Assembly (NCBI GenBank): GCA_028753945.1
Contig: JAPNXP010000002.1
Location: forward strand, 7,750,001-7,814,000
Direction: 5' to 3'
DNA from: Hexactinellida sp. DTS-2022
Taxonomy: Eukaryota; Porifera; Hexactinellida
DNA: 64,000 bases
This document shows positions 35,163 to 46,533 of this stretch, piece after piece (within the stretch, counting starts at the first letter, position 1; each line of letters begins with the position of its first letter). Below the pieces are notes generated by a model that made no database searches, was not told the DNA's origin, and saw nothing but the letters and a program-made list of their open reading frames with translations. A program made the translations under genes and the position numbers.

Positions 35163-37883
35163 ATGCCAAACAGGTGTAGTGTTGCTAATTGCACTTCTAA
35201 TTATGATGGTACTGAATACACTCCTATTTTTGAGATGTTACATCACTGGCCAAAGGATGTACAAGATGATTGGAAAAAGTTTTTACATCGAGATGATGCC
35301 TGGCAATTGTGCAGAATTTTCATCTGCGCTAAACATTTTAGTGAGCAGGACCTGTTACTTTCTGTTGCAATTCCTCAAGGCGATGGTTCTATCAAGAATT
35401 TTCCCCGTAAGCCTGGTCTTCGCAAGGGTGCTAAGCCTACTATTCTACCAAATTGCCCATCTTACTTACAAGATCAAAATGTACTTCCTGAACGTCTTGA
35501 CCGCGATGAATTAGATATCCGACATTTTCGTCAAGCGCTTCAGTTGAGTATTGCTGAACACCAAACAGAGAATGAAAAGTACTCCGTGATGAGCATTGAT
35601 GAAATGCAACAGAAATATACAATTTTAAACTTGTATGAAGAATGGTTATATTTTCGCTCTAGTCCAACTACCCTGCACATCTTCAAAAAAATCTTGTCTG
35701 GACATCTACTAATAATGTCTCACCAGATAATATTAAATGAAGAATTGAATGTCAAATGTTTTCTTAACGAGGTACAAATTCAAACACGGATTTCTCAGAT
35801 AACTGACATGCGTCAAATTTCTCAATTAATTCAAGAACTCGACACGTATCAAAAGCCAGATGATATTGAGTTAGGAATCACCAAAGCTATCGATAGTGTT
35901 AAGTACACAGTAGGAAAGTTAACAACTAACGAAGATACCACAATACATGATTCTCAAACTTTACTTAATCGTTTGCAATTTATTCTCTGTCAGCTCGAAA
36001 ACTTAGATATGTCGAAAACAAGACGTCGCTATAACGTCTTGACATTAGTCTTCTCCCTTAAAGCTCAATTGATATCTTCTGGTTGTTACCGATATTTGCA
36101 ATCATTGGATTGTCTTAGTTTACCCCATCCTTCAAGACTCAGAAGACTCTATTCTAACATTGGTTTAGATACAAATTTTGTTGATTATTTGAAAGTTGAG
36201 TGCCAGAATTTTGATAAGTTCAAAAGACATGTTATTTTAAAACTTGATGAAATTCACGTACAGTCTAAGTATACCTACAAGGGAGGAAGAATCTTTGGTT
36301 CGCCTTTTATTAATTCAGATTCCATCACGTCTGTCAGCCAATCTTCTGACCTGGATCCAGCTAAAACTGTTTTGGCTTTTCAAATTTCAAGTCTCTTCAC
36401 CAAATGGTCCGAAATTGTAAGACTCCTTCCATGTTGTAATGCTAAATCTTCTGAATTACTTCCAGTAATTAATCAAGTAATTATAGACATCGAAAGTTGT
36501 GGCCTAAAGGTAATAGCAATCTGCACTGACGATTACCAGTTGAACGTGAGTTTATTCAAATCGTTAGCTAATTCATCTAACTTGCAGTTTAGTTTTCCGA
36601 ACCCAGCTGATCCCACTCGAGCTATATTCTTGATGTTCGATCCAGTACATATTGTTAAATGTATTAGGAATAACTGGATAAATCAGAAAGATCCCCTTAC
36701 CACGCTTATTTTCCCATCTATCACTGATTATTTCAATAATACCTTTCCTTATCAACTAGCAACGGCTTCTTTCCAGGATATCAGGAACTTGTACAAGTTC
36801 GAGCAATTTTCAAATGCTAAGACAGCCCACAAGTTAACTTCACAAGTAGTCTGGCCATCAACCTTTGAGAGACAAAGTGTACCCTTAGCTCTAGCAGTTT
36901 GGGATCAATCAACACACAACGCTATCTTTGTATTCAACCAGAGAAACAAAATTTTCAACCAGACTCATCAATTTATCGATCTTATATCCAGATTTTGGAA
37001 GATGTGCAACATTCATTGTCCTGGTAAAGATATTCGTCTACGTGATTCTGATTCCAAAGTATTCAAACACCAAGATGAACGTTTTGAATTTCTTGCAAAA
37101 TTTTGTTCTTGGCTTGAGAACTGGAAAATACATAGCTGTACAGGAAAAGCCGGCAAACTTAGCCCACAGACCTTTACCAGCTTAATTCACACTACTAAAG
37201 TAATTCCTAAAATTATCAATCATTTGACCAGCGATGAATGTGGATTTTCCTATGTGTTAACCGGATTCTTACAAAACGACTCTCTAGAGAAGCATTTTGG
37301 TGTTTACCGGCTAATGTCTGGTTGCCAATACAACGTTTCCTTTTGTCAAGTTCTTGAGAGCGAGCGACGGATCAATGTTGGTAACATTCTGAAGTTGTAC
37401 CAAGCCCAAGATGGCAAATATGAGTCGTCACTAAAGGAATTCGTTAGAGGTTTTTCAGTTCAACAGGATGCTGGAGTTCGCCAATCAGACTTGAACATTT
37501 ATTCTTCTCTTCTACATGAAAATTTTGAATTCTCACCTACAGTGGAAATCCGCCAAGCATTGGCTTTTATTGGTGGATATGCAGTTCACAACATCTGTAA
37601 GAATATGCTCTATTCAAAGAAGTCTAAATTCACTACATATTGTAATCATTGTGTATCTCTACTCACTGAACTAGAATGTTTCTCTCTCGAGTGTGAAGAG
37701 ACCGATCTTACACTAATTCACTTAGCTGACCGGGGTGGACTTAAATACCCATCCAATGATGTAATAAGCGCAGTTACTATTCAATGGCAAATACTTACTA
37801 TTCTTGAACAGAACCCAGCTTTGTTGAGACAATTCATTGCTGAATCTAGACAGAAAGGTTTAAATTCAATTAGCGATATCTAG
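35163..37883 (+). CDS. P-element-like THAP-domain transposase
   Basis: The 906-codon uninterrupted frame starts at the first in-frame ATG (MPNRCSVANC). Upstream codons are open back to 34962 but contain no ATG. Residues 1-95 are a THAP zinc finger (C5, C10, a conserved W, CAKHF, and AKPTILP matching the family's AVPTIFP box), expected to bind the element's termini. A helical region follows, then the RNase H-like core with candidate acidic residues D362 (LDEIH, before KYTYKGG), D456/D457 (CTDDYQLN), D493 (FDPVH) and E709 (NDSLEKHFG), in the order known for P/THAP9 transposases. KTAHKLTSQVVWPSTFERQS is a strongly conserved block. Relative to THAP9 and to the relic at 16708 it lacks the last CxxCG segment. 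No introns are needed. It could be functional; activity is unproven. Confidence 0.93.
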   Translation: MPNRCSVANCTSNYDGTEYTPIFEMLHHWPKDVQDDWKKFLHRDDAWQLCRIFICAKHFSEQDLLLSVAIPQGDGSIKNFPRKPGLRKGAKPTILPNCPSYLQDQNVLPERLDRDELDIRHFRQALQLSIAEHQTENEKYSVMSIDEMQQKYTILNLYEEWLYFRSSPTTLHIFKKILSGHLLIMSHQIILNEELNVKCFLNEVQIQTRISQITDMRQISQLIQELDTYQKPDDIELGITKAIDSVKYTVGKLTTNEDTTIHDSQTLLNRLQFILCQLENLDMSKTRRRYNVLTLVFSLKAQLISSGCYRYLQSLDCLSLPHPSRLRRLYSNIGLDTNFVDYLKVECQNFDKFKRHVILKLDEIHVQSKYTYKGGRIFGSPFINSDSITSVSQSSDLDPAKTVLAFQISSLFTKWSEIVRLLPCCNAKSSELLPVINQVIIDIESCGLKVIAICTDDYQLNVSLFKSLANSSNLQFSFPNPADPTRAIFLMFDPVHIVKCIRNNWINQKDPLTTLIFPSITDYFNNTFPYQLATASFQDIRNLYKFEQFSNAKTAHKLTSQVVWPSTFERQSVPLALAVWDQSTHNAIFVFNQRNKIFNQTHQFIDLISRFWKMCNIHCPGKDIRLRDSDSKVFKHQDERFEFLAKFCSWLENWKIHSCTGKAGKLSPQTFTSLIHTTKVIPKIINHLTSDECGFSYVLTGFLQNDSLEKHFGVYRLMSGCQYNVSFCQVLESERRINVGNILKLYQAQDGKYESSLKEFVRGFSVQQDAGVRQSDLNIYSSLLHENFEFSPTVEIRQALAFIGGYAVHNICKNMLYSKKSKFTTYCNHCVSLLTELECFSLECEETDLTLIHLADRGGLKYPSNDVISAVTIQWQILTILEQNPALLRQFIAESRQKGLNSISDI

Positions 37884-38240
37884 AATAGAATTTGTTAGTT
37901 TCGAATTCTGGAGAAATGAATGTCCTGACTGCCAGAAACCTTTTATGTACTATCTGGCTCAAATTCTCTCTGCTACTACTAATTGTTTATTGAAGAATAA
38001 AATAAGAAATTTGAATTCTAAACGTGGCCTAAACAATCCTACAAGATCGAATAAAAAGCTACTAAAGTTGCAGTCAAAGTGAATTCGATAGTATGTATTT
38101 TATTATTATTAGTTAATTGTATGCGTTCAAGTATTCGTAATATCGTTGAATGCAACCATTTCGTTATCATTCAAGTTATTAAACTATACAAAGCATGATA
38201 TTAAATATTAGAGAGTATATTTTAGATTTGACTTATCTAA
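37884..38240 (+). other. P element 3' non-coding region
   Basis: It follows the transposase stop. GAATAAAATAAG at about 37995 is a plausible poly(A) signal. It leads into the right TIR. Confidence 0.5.
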
Positions 38241-39240
38241 GTAACTAGACTTGAAGTAATCCATGGTAAATTCAGTGAATAGTCTATAGTAACGTAGTCT
38301 GTGCTGTGAAAGCTTTAGCATTTTAAACTTTCTGACCTTTCAACTCATTGGGTGGTCCTTTTACATCTCTACATTGAATCTCAGAAACCCGTCGACCAAT
38401 AATGAAATATTTGAGTGCAAAATGCTTGCAATACCCGGTTTCCTATTCGTCCATAATACATTTTATGACCCTAACTCGCAAAAATCTTCCAAATGACCAT
38501 ATATGGGCATAAAATGTGCCCATTTTTGATGATTTAGCATATTTATTTCTTCAAAACTATAAACTCTAGAGCTTAGCACTAAATTTCCCATCACATCCAT
38601 ATAATATTGCAAACCCATTAGAATCATTATTGAAACCATTTTCCTAAAGATTGCTGTCCTATATATTGACCGGAATACCCTCATAATAGTGTGAAAAGTA
38701 AATTTAAAATCCATTTATTTTTGGTTCAACTATTGCAAATTTGGTCCAAATTGTTTGAAACCAAGTCTAAACTAACGAGGACATATGTAATTCGGGGGGA
38801 TTTTTCAAACTAACCTCTAGCATAAAAAAATTCAGAATTCTATATCTTTGAAGTTCGACTTGGACCGCATATTTACATAAAACATCGAATAATGCAAAAA
38901 TTGGCAGTCAAAATGTGACTTCAAAGGGCTATAACTCACAAAGTTTGTATGTTAGTGGTTAGTTTGAAAAATCCCCCCGAATTACATATGTCTTCATCAG
39001 TTTAGACTTGGTTTCAAACTATTTAGACCAAATTTGCAATAGTTGAACCAAATGTAAATATATTTTCAATTGAAAATTGACATTTTCATGATGATACACA
39101 CATTCCTGAACACTAAACTGGTATTAACAGCAAAAGTAGAGCTCAGATTCACTTGAAATTTTCAATGTATCAATACTTTACTGTGTACTATACGAAAACA
39201 GTCTAATCTCAATTACCAAATTAACCAAGAGGGGCCTTAA

Positions 39241-39335
39241 GGTTAAATTACCCCACTTGAATGAAAGTTCTTGTATTAACCGTAGACTGCCGGAGTGATA
39301 TTCAGGAAAATAGCATACCCTGTAGTTCTTTGAAT
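39241..39335. mobile_element. Stub of F1 followed by stub of F4
   Basis: 39241-39275 is the first 35 bases of F1 (GGTTAAATTACCCC); TTAA; 39280-39335 is the first 56 bases of F4 (CCGTAGACTGCCGG); then TTAA and F6. Each junction is a TTAA, as expected from serial insertion into TTAA sites. The other halves are not found beyond F6. Confidence 0.8.
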
Positions 39336-39667
39336 TTAAGGCTCGACCCACACCTTCAGGTTAAATTTAATGAATTTAAGTTTTCGCGTTTTATTGCGTA
39401 TTTCGAAAGCTCTATATGTTCCGTGTATTCCCTGCAAATTTCATCAAAAAACTCCAAATATTTATTGAAATATGCCACCCTGAATGTCATCATCTCTATT
39501 CTAGATTTAGAATCTCAAAAAACTTTTATCTTCACCATTTTATAGTGTAATTTTGTTTTTTATGTTGATTTATTACTAATATATTAGTAACATTATATTA
39601 TCAACCCATAACAAAATATTTTGTTTTTCTTGTAGAACCACATTATTATATTTCAACTTATTCAAGT

Positions 39668-40735
39668 CGTGACCTTCGATATATAAGGCCTGAGTGCTGG
39701 TTTGAACCATGGATTACTTAAAGTGCATTGAAAAATGGAGAATTGTTCTTTATCCCAATAATTAGCAATGATAGAGCTGAAAAGTGTATTATAACTATAT
39801 AGGAATATGGTACCCAGGTATACATAGCACTCTCCAGAATTGTGATATGTCATCATCTGATGACGTAATGGTAATTTTGGTTGCGAATTATCTTGTTTTT
39901 CTAGCATACTTTTAACATAGTTAAACGCGTTATAAATGTTCAAAATTGGAACATGGTTATACCCATAACTAGTTGAAAAAAATATATCGAAATTATAAAT
40001 GGAATGTTGACACATTCCTCGGTTGCCATGGAAATGTATATTTCCTAAAATGTGTCATAACTCAAAAACTATGAATGTTATGTAAACTAGGCTGGTACTG
40101 ATCTGTCCGGAATAGGTAACTTCCTATTCATTGATAATACATTTTATATGCCTAACTTCAATCATCTTTGAGATAGTGAGTCATTACCTAATAATGAATT
40201 AAGTGTTAATTATGTCATGATCTCAAAAGTTATTGAAGTTAGGCATATAAAATGTATTATCAATGAATAGGAAGTTACCTATTCCGGACAGATCAGTACC
40301 AGCCTAGTTTACATAACATTCATAGTTTTTGAGTTATGACACATTTTAGGAAATATACATTTCCATGGCAACCGAGGAATGTGTCAACATTCCATTTATA
40401 ATTTCGATATATTTTTTTCAACTAGTTATGGGTATAACCATGTTCCAATTTTGAACATTTATAACGCGTTTAACTATGTTAAAAGTATGCTAGAAAAACA
40501 AGATAATTCGCAACCAAAATTACCATTACGTCATCAGATGATGACATATCACAATTCTGGAGGGTGCTATGTATACCTGGATACCATATTCCTATATAGT
40601 TATAATACACTTTTCAGCTCTATCATTGCTAATTATTGGGATAAAGAACAATTCTCCATTTTTCAATGCACTTTAAGTAATCCATGGTACACAAATTTTC
40701 GCTTAGCACTCAGGCCTTATATATCGAAGGTCACG
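39668..40735. mobile_element. Foldback element, P-superfamily-like
   Basis: This is a nearly perfect palindrome: two arms of about 500 bp (CGTGACCTTCGATATATAAG and its inverse at the ends) around a centre near 40200. TSD TTCAAGT is a perfect 7 bp (39661-39667; 40736-40742). The arms share ACCATGGATTACTT with the termini of the P element. The two open frames in the arms (117 and 126 codons) are mirror images with no recognised domain. Confidence 0.9.
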
Positions 40736-42138
40736 TTCAAGTATAGTATATATAGATGAGCTGTTTTCTATTGAAATTAGTACTCTTGCTTTGCCCACCA
40801 ATTTGTATTGTTGCTGGACCGACCAAGAGAATCCACTGGTTACAATAATTTGTGTTCAGTCTAAAAACCACCAAAACTAATAGACCCCTTGACCTTTTTT
40901 CATTTTATTTCCTGCTGACAACTAATTAGAACTATACAATTGAATGGCCAGTCGAGATACTCTGTATAGACCGCCTTCCATTAGTGACAGCGACGACACG
41001 CCACCCGAAACCACCTGCTCACAGATGAGCCTGTCCAGTGTGGGGTCTCCGATGACACCGTCCCTTAGTCAATCCTTAGGGGACTTCACATTCGCGACAC
41101 CGCCGCCAATACCATCTCCGTCGCTGCGAAATTATAAACCGAGGAGGAAAAGATCCCGATTCCACGGAAATCAATTCTCAATGAAGAAAGGGCTCGCTGC
41201 GAAGAAGTTGAGAGTCGGAACAACAACGCCCGAAACAATACACGTTCCGCATAGCTCTAAAGACACCGCAGCATCGCGAAAGTTGGACTTCCCGGATCAC
41301 TCATTTCTACCTGCGATTCAAAATATCAGGGTCCGGAGTTCTGAAGGAAAAGTTGAGGAAGTATATGTTCTTCTAGTGACAGGTAATGTTATTCTAAATG
41401 TCGAGTCTTTTGTTTCAATTCTAGGTGAAGTAGCTGTGTGCAGGAATTGTCAACTTGGTACATTAGAGTTGTATCAGAAACCATACCACCTGTCCTGTGC
41501 CACGCAGCTCATGTTCCGCTGTAAACAGTGTCTTACCACCCGAACATTTTGGAGCGTGAGCGGCTACTTCAGGTCAAGTATTGAGCTCGGAGAGAAGAAG
41601 ATATCCAGACGCAATGATATTATGTACAGCAGTGTCTTGGGAGGTCGACTTTGTGGAATTGGAGAACCCAACCTCCGTTTGTACCACGCCTGCATGAACT
41701 TGCCACCGCCACCAACAGGTCCCTACTTCCAAAGAATACAGAAAGATCTGCTAATTGCTAGCGAGTATGTTTCCAACAATACCATGATGCAAGCGAAGAT
41801 CGGGTTAGAAACAATCCTTGGCATCAATCCCCTAACCAACTGTGTGCACAGTGTGGTCTCCTATGACGGCGCCTACCAGATCAGGTCGAAGAAAGGCGGA
41901 GGAGGTTACAGCCCGTACTGCTTCGCTGCAGCTATTTCAGTAGACACCGCGAAGGTAGTAACTTATGATGTAGCGTGCAACACCTGCAGACAGTGCAACA
42001 TGTATGCCAGTAAATTGAGAGATAACGAGATCACAGAAGAAGAACATCACAACTGGCATATTGAACACAAAATCACTTGTCCTGCCAAATATTCTGAGTA
42101 CGCGTCCGTTCACATAGAATCACTCTTAGCGCCTCTCG

Positions 42139-43790
42139 CAGTGCTGCCAAGTGAGTTCAGATAAATTCCTGGAGATTTACCATAAAATTTACGGAGAATG
42201 AAATTTTTTTACGGAGCATACTAAAATTCCCTCTGCGACCAAAAAGTTCTTAATTTGCTTTTCAAAAATATAAAGTAACTATTTGTATGAATAATCATTT
42301 ATAAAAGGTAGATATCAGTGATGTGCTCCGTTACTAGTAACGGAGTAACGGTAACGGTAACGGTAACGGAAAAAGTAACGGTAACGGAAGAAAAAAAGTA
42401 ACGGTAACGGAAAAAAGTAACGGTAACGGAGGAAAAAAAGTAACGGTAACGGAAAAAAGTAACGGTAACGGAAGTAAAAGTAACGGTAACGGAAAAAAGT
42501 AACGGTAAAGGAAGAAAAGAAGTAACGGTAACGGGAGAAAAAAGTGTAAGGAAATCATTTACATTTATCTTTATTCAGTCACTCTTACCATTCCATTACC
42601 GTTGCTCTCTTACCGTTCCTATGTTAAACTTTTCCATTACCGTTACTCAGTTACTCCATTATTCCGTTACTCCGTTATTCCGTTACTCCGTTATTCCGTT
42701 ATTCCGTTACTCCGTTATTCCGTTACTTTTAATTAATTACTGTTATCTTTAATTACATTACCGCACTGTTACATCGTTATCTTTAGTCCGTTACTTTGTT
42801 ACTTTTAATCAGTTACCGTCCGTTACATTAAGCTAAAGGTAACTGATTGAATGTAACGGCTTAACGGTAACGGAAGAAATAAAGTAATCGTAACGGGGGG
42901 AAAAAAGTAACGGTAACGGAAGAGTTAAAGTAACGGTAACGGAAGAAATAAAGTAACGGTAACGGAGTAACGGTAACGGAAGAAATAAAGTAACGGTAAC
43001 GGAGTAACGGTAACGGAAGAAATAAAGTAACGGTAACGGAGTAACGGTAACGGAAGAAATAAAGTAACGGTAACGGAGTAACGGTAACGGAAGAAATAAA
43101 GTAACGGTAACGGAGTAACGGTAACGGAAGAAATAAAGTAACGGTAACGGAGTAACGGTAACGGAAGAATTAAAGTAACGGTAACGGAGTAACGGAGTAA
43201 CGGAAGATTTAGTAACGGAGCACATCACTGGTAGATATATGGACGCTTTCGCACATGTAAAAAATAAGATATACTAACTAGTATCATGTATCAAACTATC
43301 AAAGTAATATTTAATTTTGCTAATTTTTATTGTGAAACTGTTTTAAATCAAAGTATTCTTCGATAGGAATAATTCATCACTATGTTATTATTTAACATAG
43401 TAATATAAAACAAAAATAATGATATGGTGGTTCACAAGTAACAATAAAACGCATTTATATTGTTATGAAAAATTATATTAACCTGAACAAACAATTGACC
43501 AAATGAAGTAGAGTTAATTATAGAATTTGAATAAACAATAAACAAATAAGAATAACATTGAATATTAATTATCATAAGCGACTACTTTACTTTCGTCTGC
43601 ATGGCTGGTCTATAGCACTAAAATAGATCCAGGTTAACTAAGTTGTACTAAACTATAACAATATGTTAAACAAAAAGTATTAATATATATTTCGCTAGAA
43701 ATACGTAGAAATAAGTTTTCATACGTAGACACGTAGATAGGGGTCATATTTACGTAGTCTACGTAAATTTACGGAGACTTGGCAGCACTG
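42139..43790. mobile_element. hAT element in the transposase gene (first)
   Basis: The ends are CAGTGCTGCCAAGT and ACTTGGCAGCACTG; the perfect 8-bp TSD is GCCTCTCG (42131-42138; 43791-43798). It is 1652 bp, of which 915 bp is a second hAT element. No transposase. Confidence 0.95.
42316..43230. mobile_element. hAT element made of GTAACGG satellite, nested in the previous one
   Basis: The ends are CAGTGATGTGCTCCGTTAC and its inverse; the perfect TSD is GTAGATAT (42308-42315; 43231-43238). Almost the whole interior is GTAACGG-based repeat: plus orientation at 42330-42545, inverse at 42590-42830, plus again at 42840-43215. The last part is about 6.5 copies of a 37-bp unit. Open frames on the minus strand are satellite translation. 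Confidence 0.95.
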
Positions 43791-44472
43791 GCCTCTCGTA
43801 GTACAACAGGCATATGACCGAGGAATAATATTCAGTGGGGTAGTTTCTGACGGGGACAATAAGACAGATGCAGCACTGAAGGATGCAGATATTTATAACA
43901 GCTTGGGATTTGACATGGAGATCGGGGGACTGGAGTGTCTTAGTCATGTCCTAAAGAGGATGAAGACCAACCTGTGCAGGGCCGGATTACGACTGTGCGG
44001 GGCCTTAAGCCATACATTTTTGGGGGGCCCCTAAGACTAAATACATATTAATGAAAGTAAATTTTTTATGTATTATTTTCAAAGATACATGAATCATTAC
44101 ATATCCATAAAATCAACTTTTGTCAAGCTTTTATTCTTGCTAAGTCATCAATGATATCCAAGCGATGACTGCATGTCTAACTAGTTAAACTTATATTATG
44201 TACTATACATAATACGTTTCCACTTCGAGACATAAATATCAAACATGCAGATTACATTAATAATATAATTCACGAAATGTCAACCCAGTCAAAGTTTCTA
44301 AACGAAAAATATCATTTAATAATTTAGATGTCAATCTAACTTCTATTACAAGGTAATATTTTGTCTAGAAATAGGTTCTCAACATTAGTAGTCCAACAGT
44401 GTAGAACTTCAAAGAACACAACATATATTTTAAAAGGTATAATACTTATTACAAATAAGTGCTCATTGAAAA

Positions 44473-44590
44473 GATCCAAATTTGCAGCCTGTGCCGACGC
44501 ATGTTCCTTTTGTGGCACTATATTTTGTTGGTGGTTTATTGATAGTGCCTCCAAAGGAACATGCTGTCGGCACAGGCTGCAATTTTGGAT
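44473..44590. repeat. Long hairpin, copy 2
   Basis: Same structure as 8159-8275: arms with TTGCAGCCTGTGCCGACGCA and CAAAGGAACATGCTGTCGGC facing each other. It lies inside the second hAT element. Confidence 0.85.
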
Positions 44591-44981
44591 TTTTTTTGCC
44601 ATGTCATGAACGCGTCAAGGTGTTTAGTTAGGCTCATCTAACAAGTTGTTACAGGACAAAGGAAGGATTGATAAATTTGAAGTTTGTTTCTATCTTAAAC
44701 CATCTTGAGTATATTGCCTTTCATTAATTATGTAAAGATAACTAATAATATTAATAGTTAACTATTTTAGCAATGTTATCCACGTTGTGTTGAGTTGAGT
44801 CAACAAATTCCTCATGTTATTTATTATAATTCTATCCATTGTATAACATTTTGAAAGGTGTTAAAAATGTGTTAATCAAAAATCGTAACGGTCATTCGCA
44901 CCTACATGCCAAGTTTCAGTTCATCATCTATAAAGCTCTGGCCAGGGCACCGTCTACGGAGAAAAAAATATAAATATAAGT

Positions 44982-45165
44982 AATAAAGGCAGTGATTTCA
45001 ATACTGGGCCACTATACTATAGTATAGTCGGTACAGTAAAATAAAGGCAATCATTTCAATACTGGGCCACTATAGTATAGCATAGTCGGCACAGTAAAAT
45101 AAAGGCAGTGATTTCAAACTGGGCCACTATACTATAGTATAGTCAGCACAGTAAAACGTATTTAT
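44982..45165. repeat. 58-bp tandem repeat, three units
   Basis: Unit: TAAAGGCAGTGATTTCAA, ACTGGGCCACTATACTATAG, TATAGTCGGCACAGTAAAA. Each contains the palindrome CTATACTATAGTATAG. A single unit is at 9430-9490. Confidence 0.85.
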
Positions 45166-46533
45166 ACAACTTAGCGGGAGTGAACTATGAATAAATAAAG
45201 GTTGTATGAGGTACAATCTTATCAATGTTATAAAAATATATATTGAAATTGGTTGCATTCTAAATAGTAGAAATTTGCATGCATCAATATCAATTTATAA
45301 ATTAAAATGAGTACCACTATATCCGATAATAACGGACCCAATATAAATATTAGCATCCTTGCTAGACACGATGAGTCCATCTGCCCAATACATGAAGCCT
45401 AATTTTTAATAATTTTTCTAAAAATTCACCTATACGCCCGGAGCCGCTACAAGCGCGGGGCCCCCCAAAAGCGCGGGGTCCTAGGCCATGGCCTACTTGG
45501 CCTATGCGGTAATCCGGCCCTGAACCTGTGTAAGAAACAAGAAGTGGTGCTGAAAGATGCGAGAACTTCATAGAAAGTCTATACTAAAGAGCTGATAAAG
45601 AAAGGCAAGAGTAAGAAAGAGGCTGCTAAATTACTATCAAAGGATTATCAGGGAAGTTTACGAAGAGTTTCAAAGAGCAGGGAAAGTTGGAAGAGTTCTG
45701 AGACATCCGTTGAAATCAAACATCTTTCTGAAGCGATGTGCGGACAGATAGCAAGCTATTATCGTCTTGCTGTCCAACGGAACAAGGGAGACACCGACGC
45801 CATAATAAAGGCAGTGAAAGCTATACCTTACCACCTAGGGGCTAACGACACCAACGCAGTAGAATACCACCGATACTGCCCCTTTGAACAAGACAGCTGG
45901 TGCCAATACCAATCGGCAATATTTGACAAGAAGCCTCCTCCCCACCATCCTAATTATCTATCTGAGGAGGCTGTAAACATTGTGTTGGAACTCTATGAAG
46001 AATTCAAGCTGACCACACCGGAGTTCATAGACAAAATAAAATCTTCCCTGACTTCCAATAACAATGAAGCAATTCACAGCGTGCTCTTTGACACTGTACC
46101 CAAGAAAGAAAACATTGGCAAAGAACTGATGTTATTGGGAGCTGCACTCTCTGTCATACTATTCAACGAGGGATATCAAGGAATCAAGAGAGTATTCGAG
46201 ACATGCGGAATAACACCTGGGGACTATTTGTCGGAGACCTTTAGCAATCTTGATAAGGAGAGAATAGTTCGTAGAAAATATCCTCCTCAGTCAACAGCGA
46301 AAGTTTGCCAAAAAGCAGCGAAGGGGAAAGAAAGTGAAGAGCCAGATTAGAAGACATGGGTTAGGCTATGGCTCCGGGAAGTACACATCAGCACAACCTG
46401 ATTTAGAGACCGAAGCTGAAGATGTGACACCTGCCCCGACATCAAGCACAGCACCCCATACTGATGTAAACACAGACAGTAATGAAGAAGACCGTCAATC
46501 TCCAATAACAACATTAGCTGAAGAAGAATCTGA

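Larger units (their letters stand above)
34929..38304 (+). mobile_element. P-superfamily DNA transposon, apparently complete
   Basis: The TIRs read GCACAGACTACGTTACTATA and its inverse; after a short mismatch zone they continue with CCATGGATTACTTCAAGTCTA. The flanks TGTGAAC (34922-34928) and TGTGAAA (38305-38311) are a 7-bp TSD with one change; an 8-bp reading shifted by one base is also possible. The empty site is seen in the sister F5 copy near 32690-32710 as AGCGTTCACAGTTTTCATCC on the plus strand. Length is 3376 bp. Confidence 0.93.
34271..39236. mobile_element. F5 TTAA element, copy A', split by a P element
   Basis: Begins GGCCCCTCTCGGGTT and ends AACCAAGAGGGGCC, with TTAA at 34267-34270 and 39237-39240. 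After removing the P element and its duplicated target it is about 1583 bp and collinear, in reverse, with copy A. Confidence 0.92.
43977..45522. mobile_element. hAT element in the transposase gene (second)
   Basis: The ends are CAGGGCCGGATTAC and GTAATCCGGCCCTG; the perfect TSD is AACCTGTG (43969-43976; 45523-45530). It is 1546 bp with no transposase. It contains a long hairpin and a 58-bp tandem triplet. Confidence 0.95.

Noticed and set aside
39662-40759. Two similar 117- and 126-codon genes
   Set aside because: They are the two arms of a palindromic foldback element read in opposite directions, with no domain.
41388-41429. 42-nt intron in the Mutator-like transposase
   Set aside because: GTAATG and TTCTAG flank it, but the frame stays open, the length is a multiple of three and it is very short. 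I cannot show it is spliced.
42334-43228. Pro/Leu-rich minus-strand proteins
   Set aside because: They are translations of the GTAACGG satellite.
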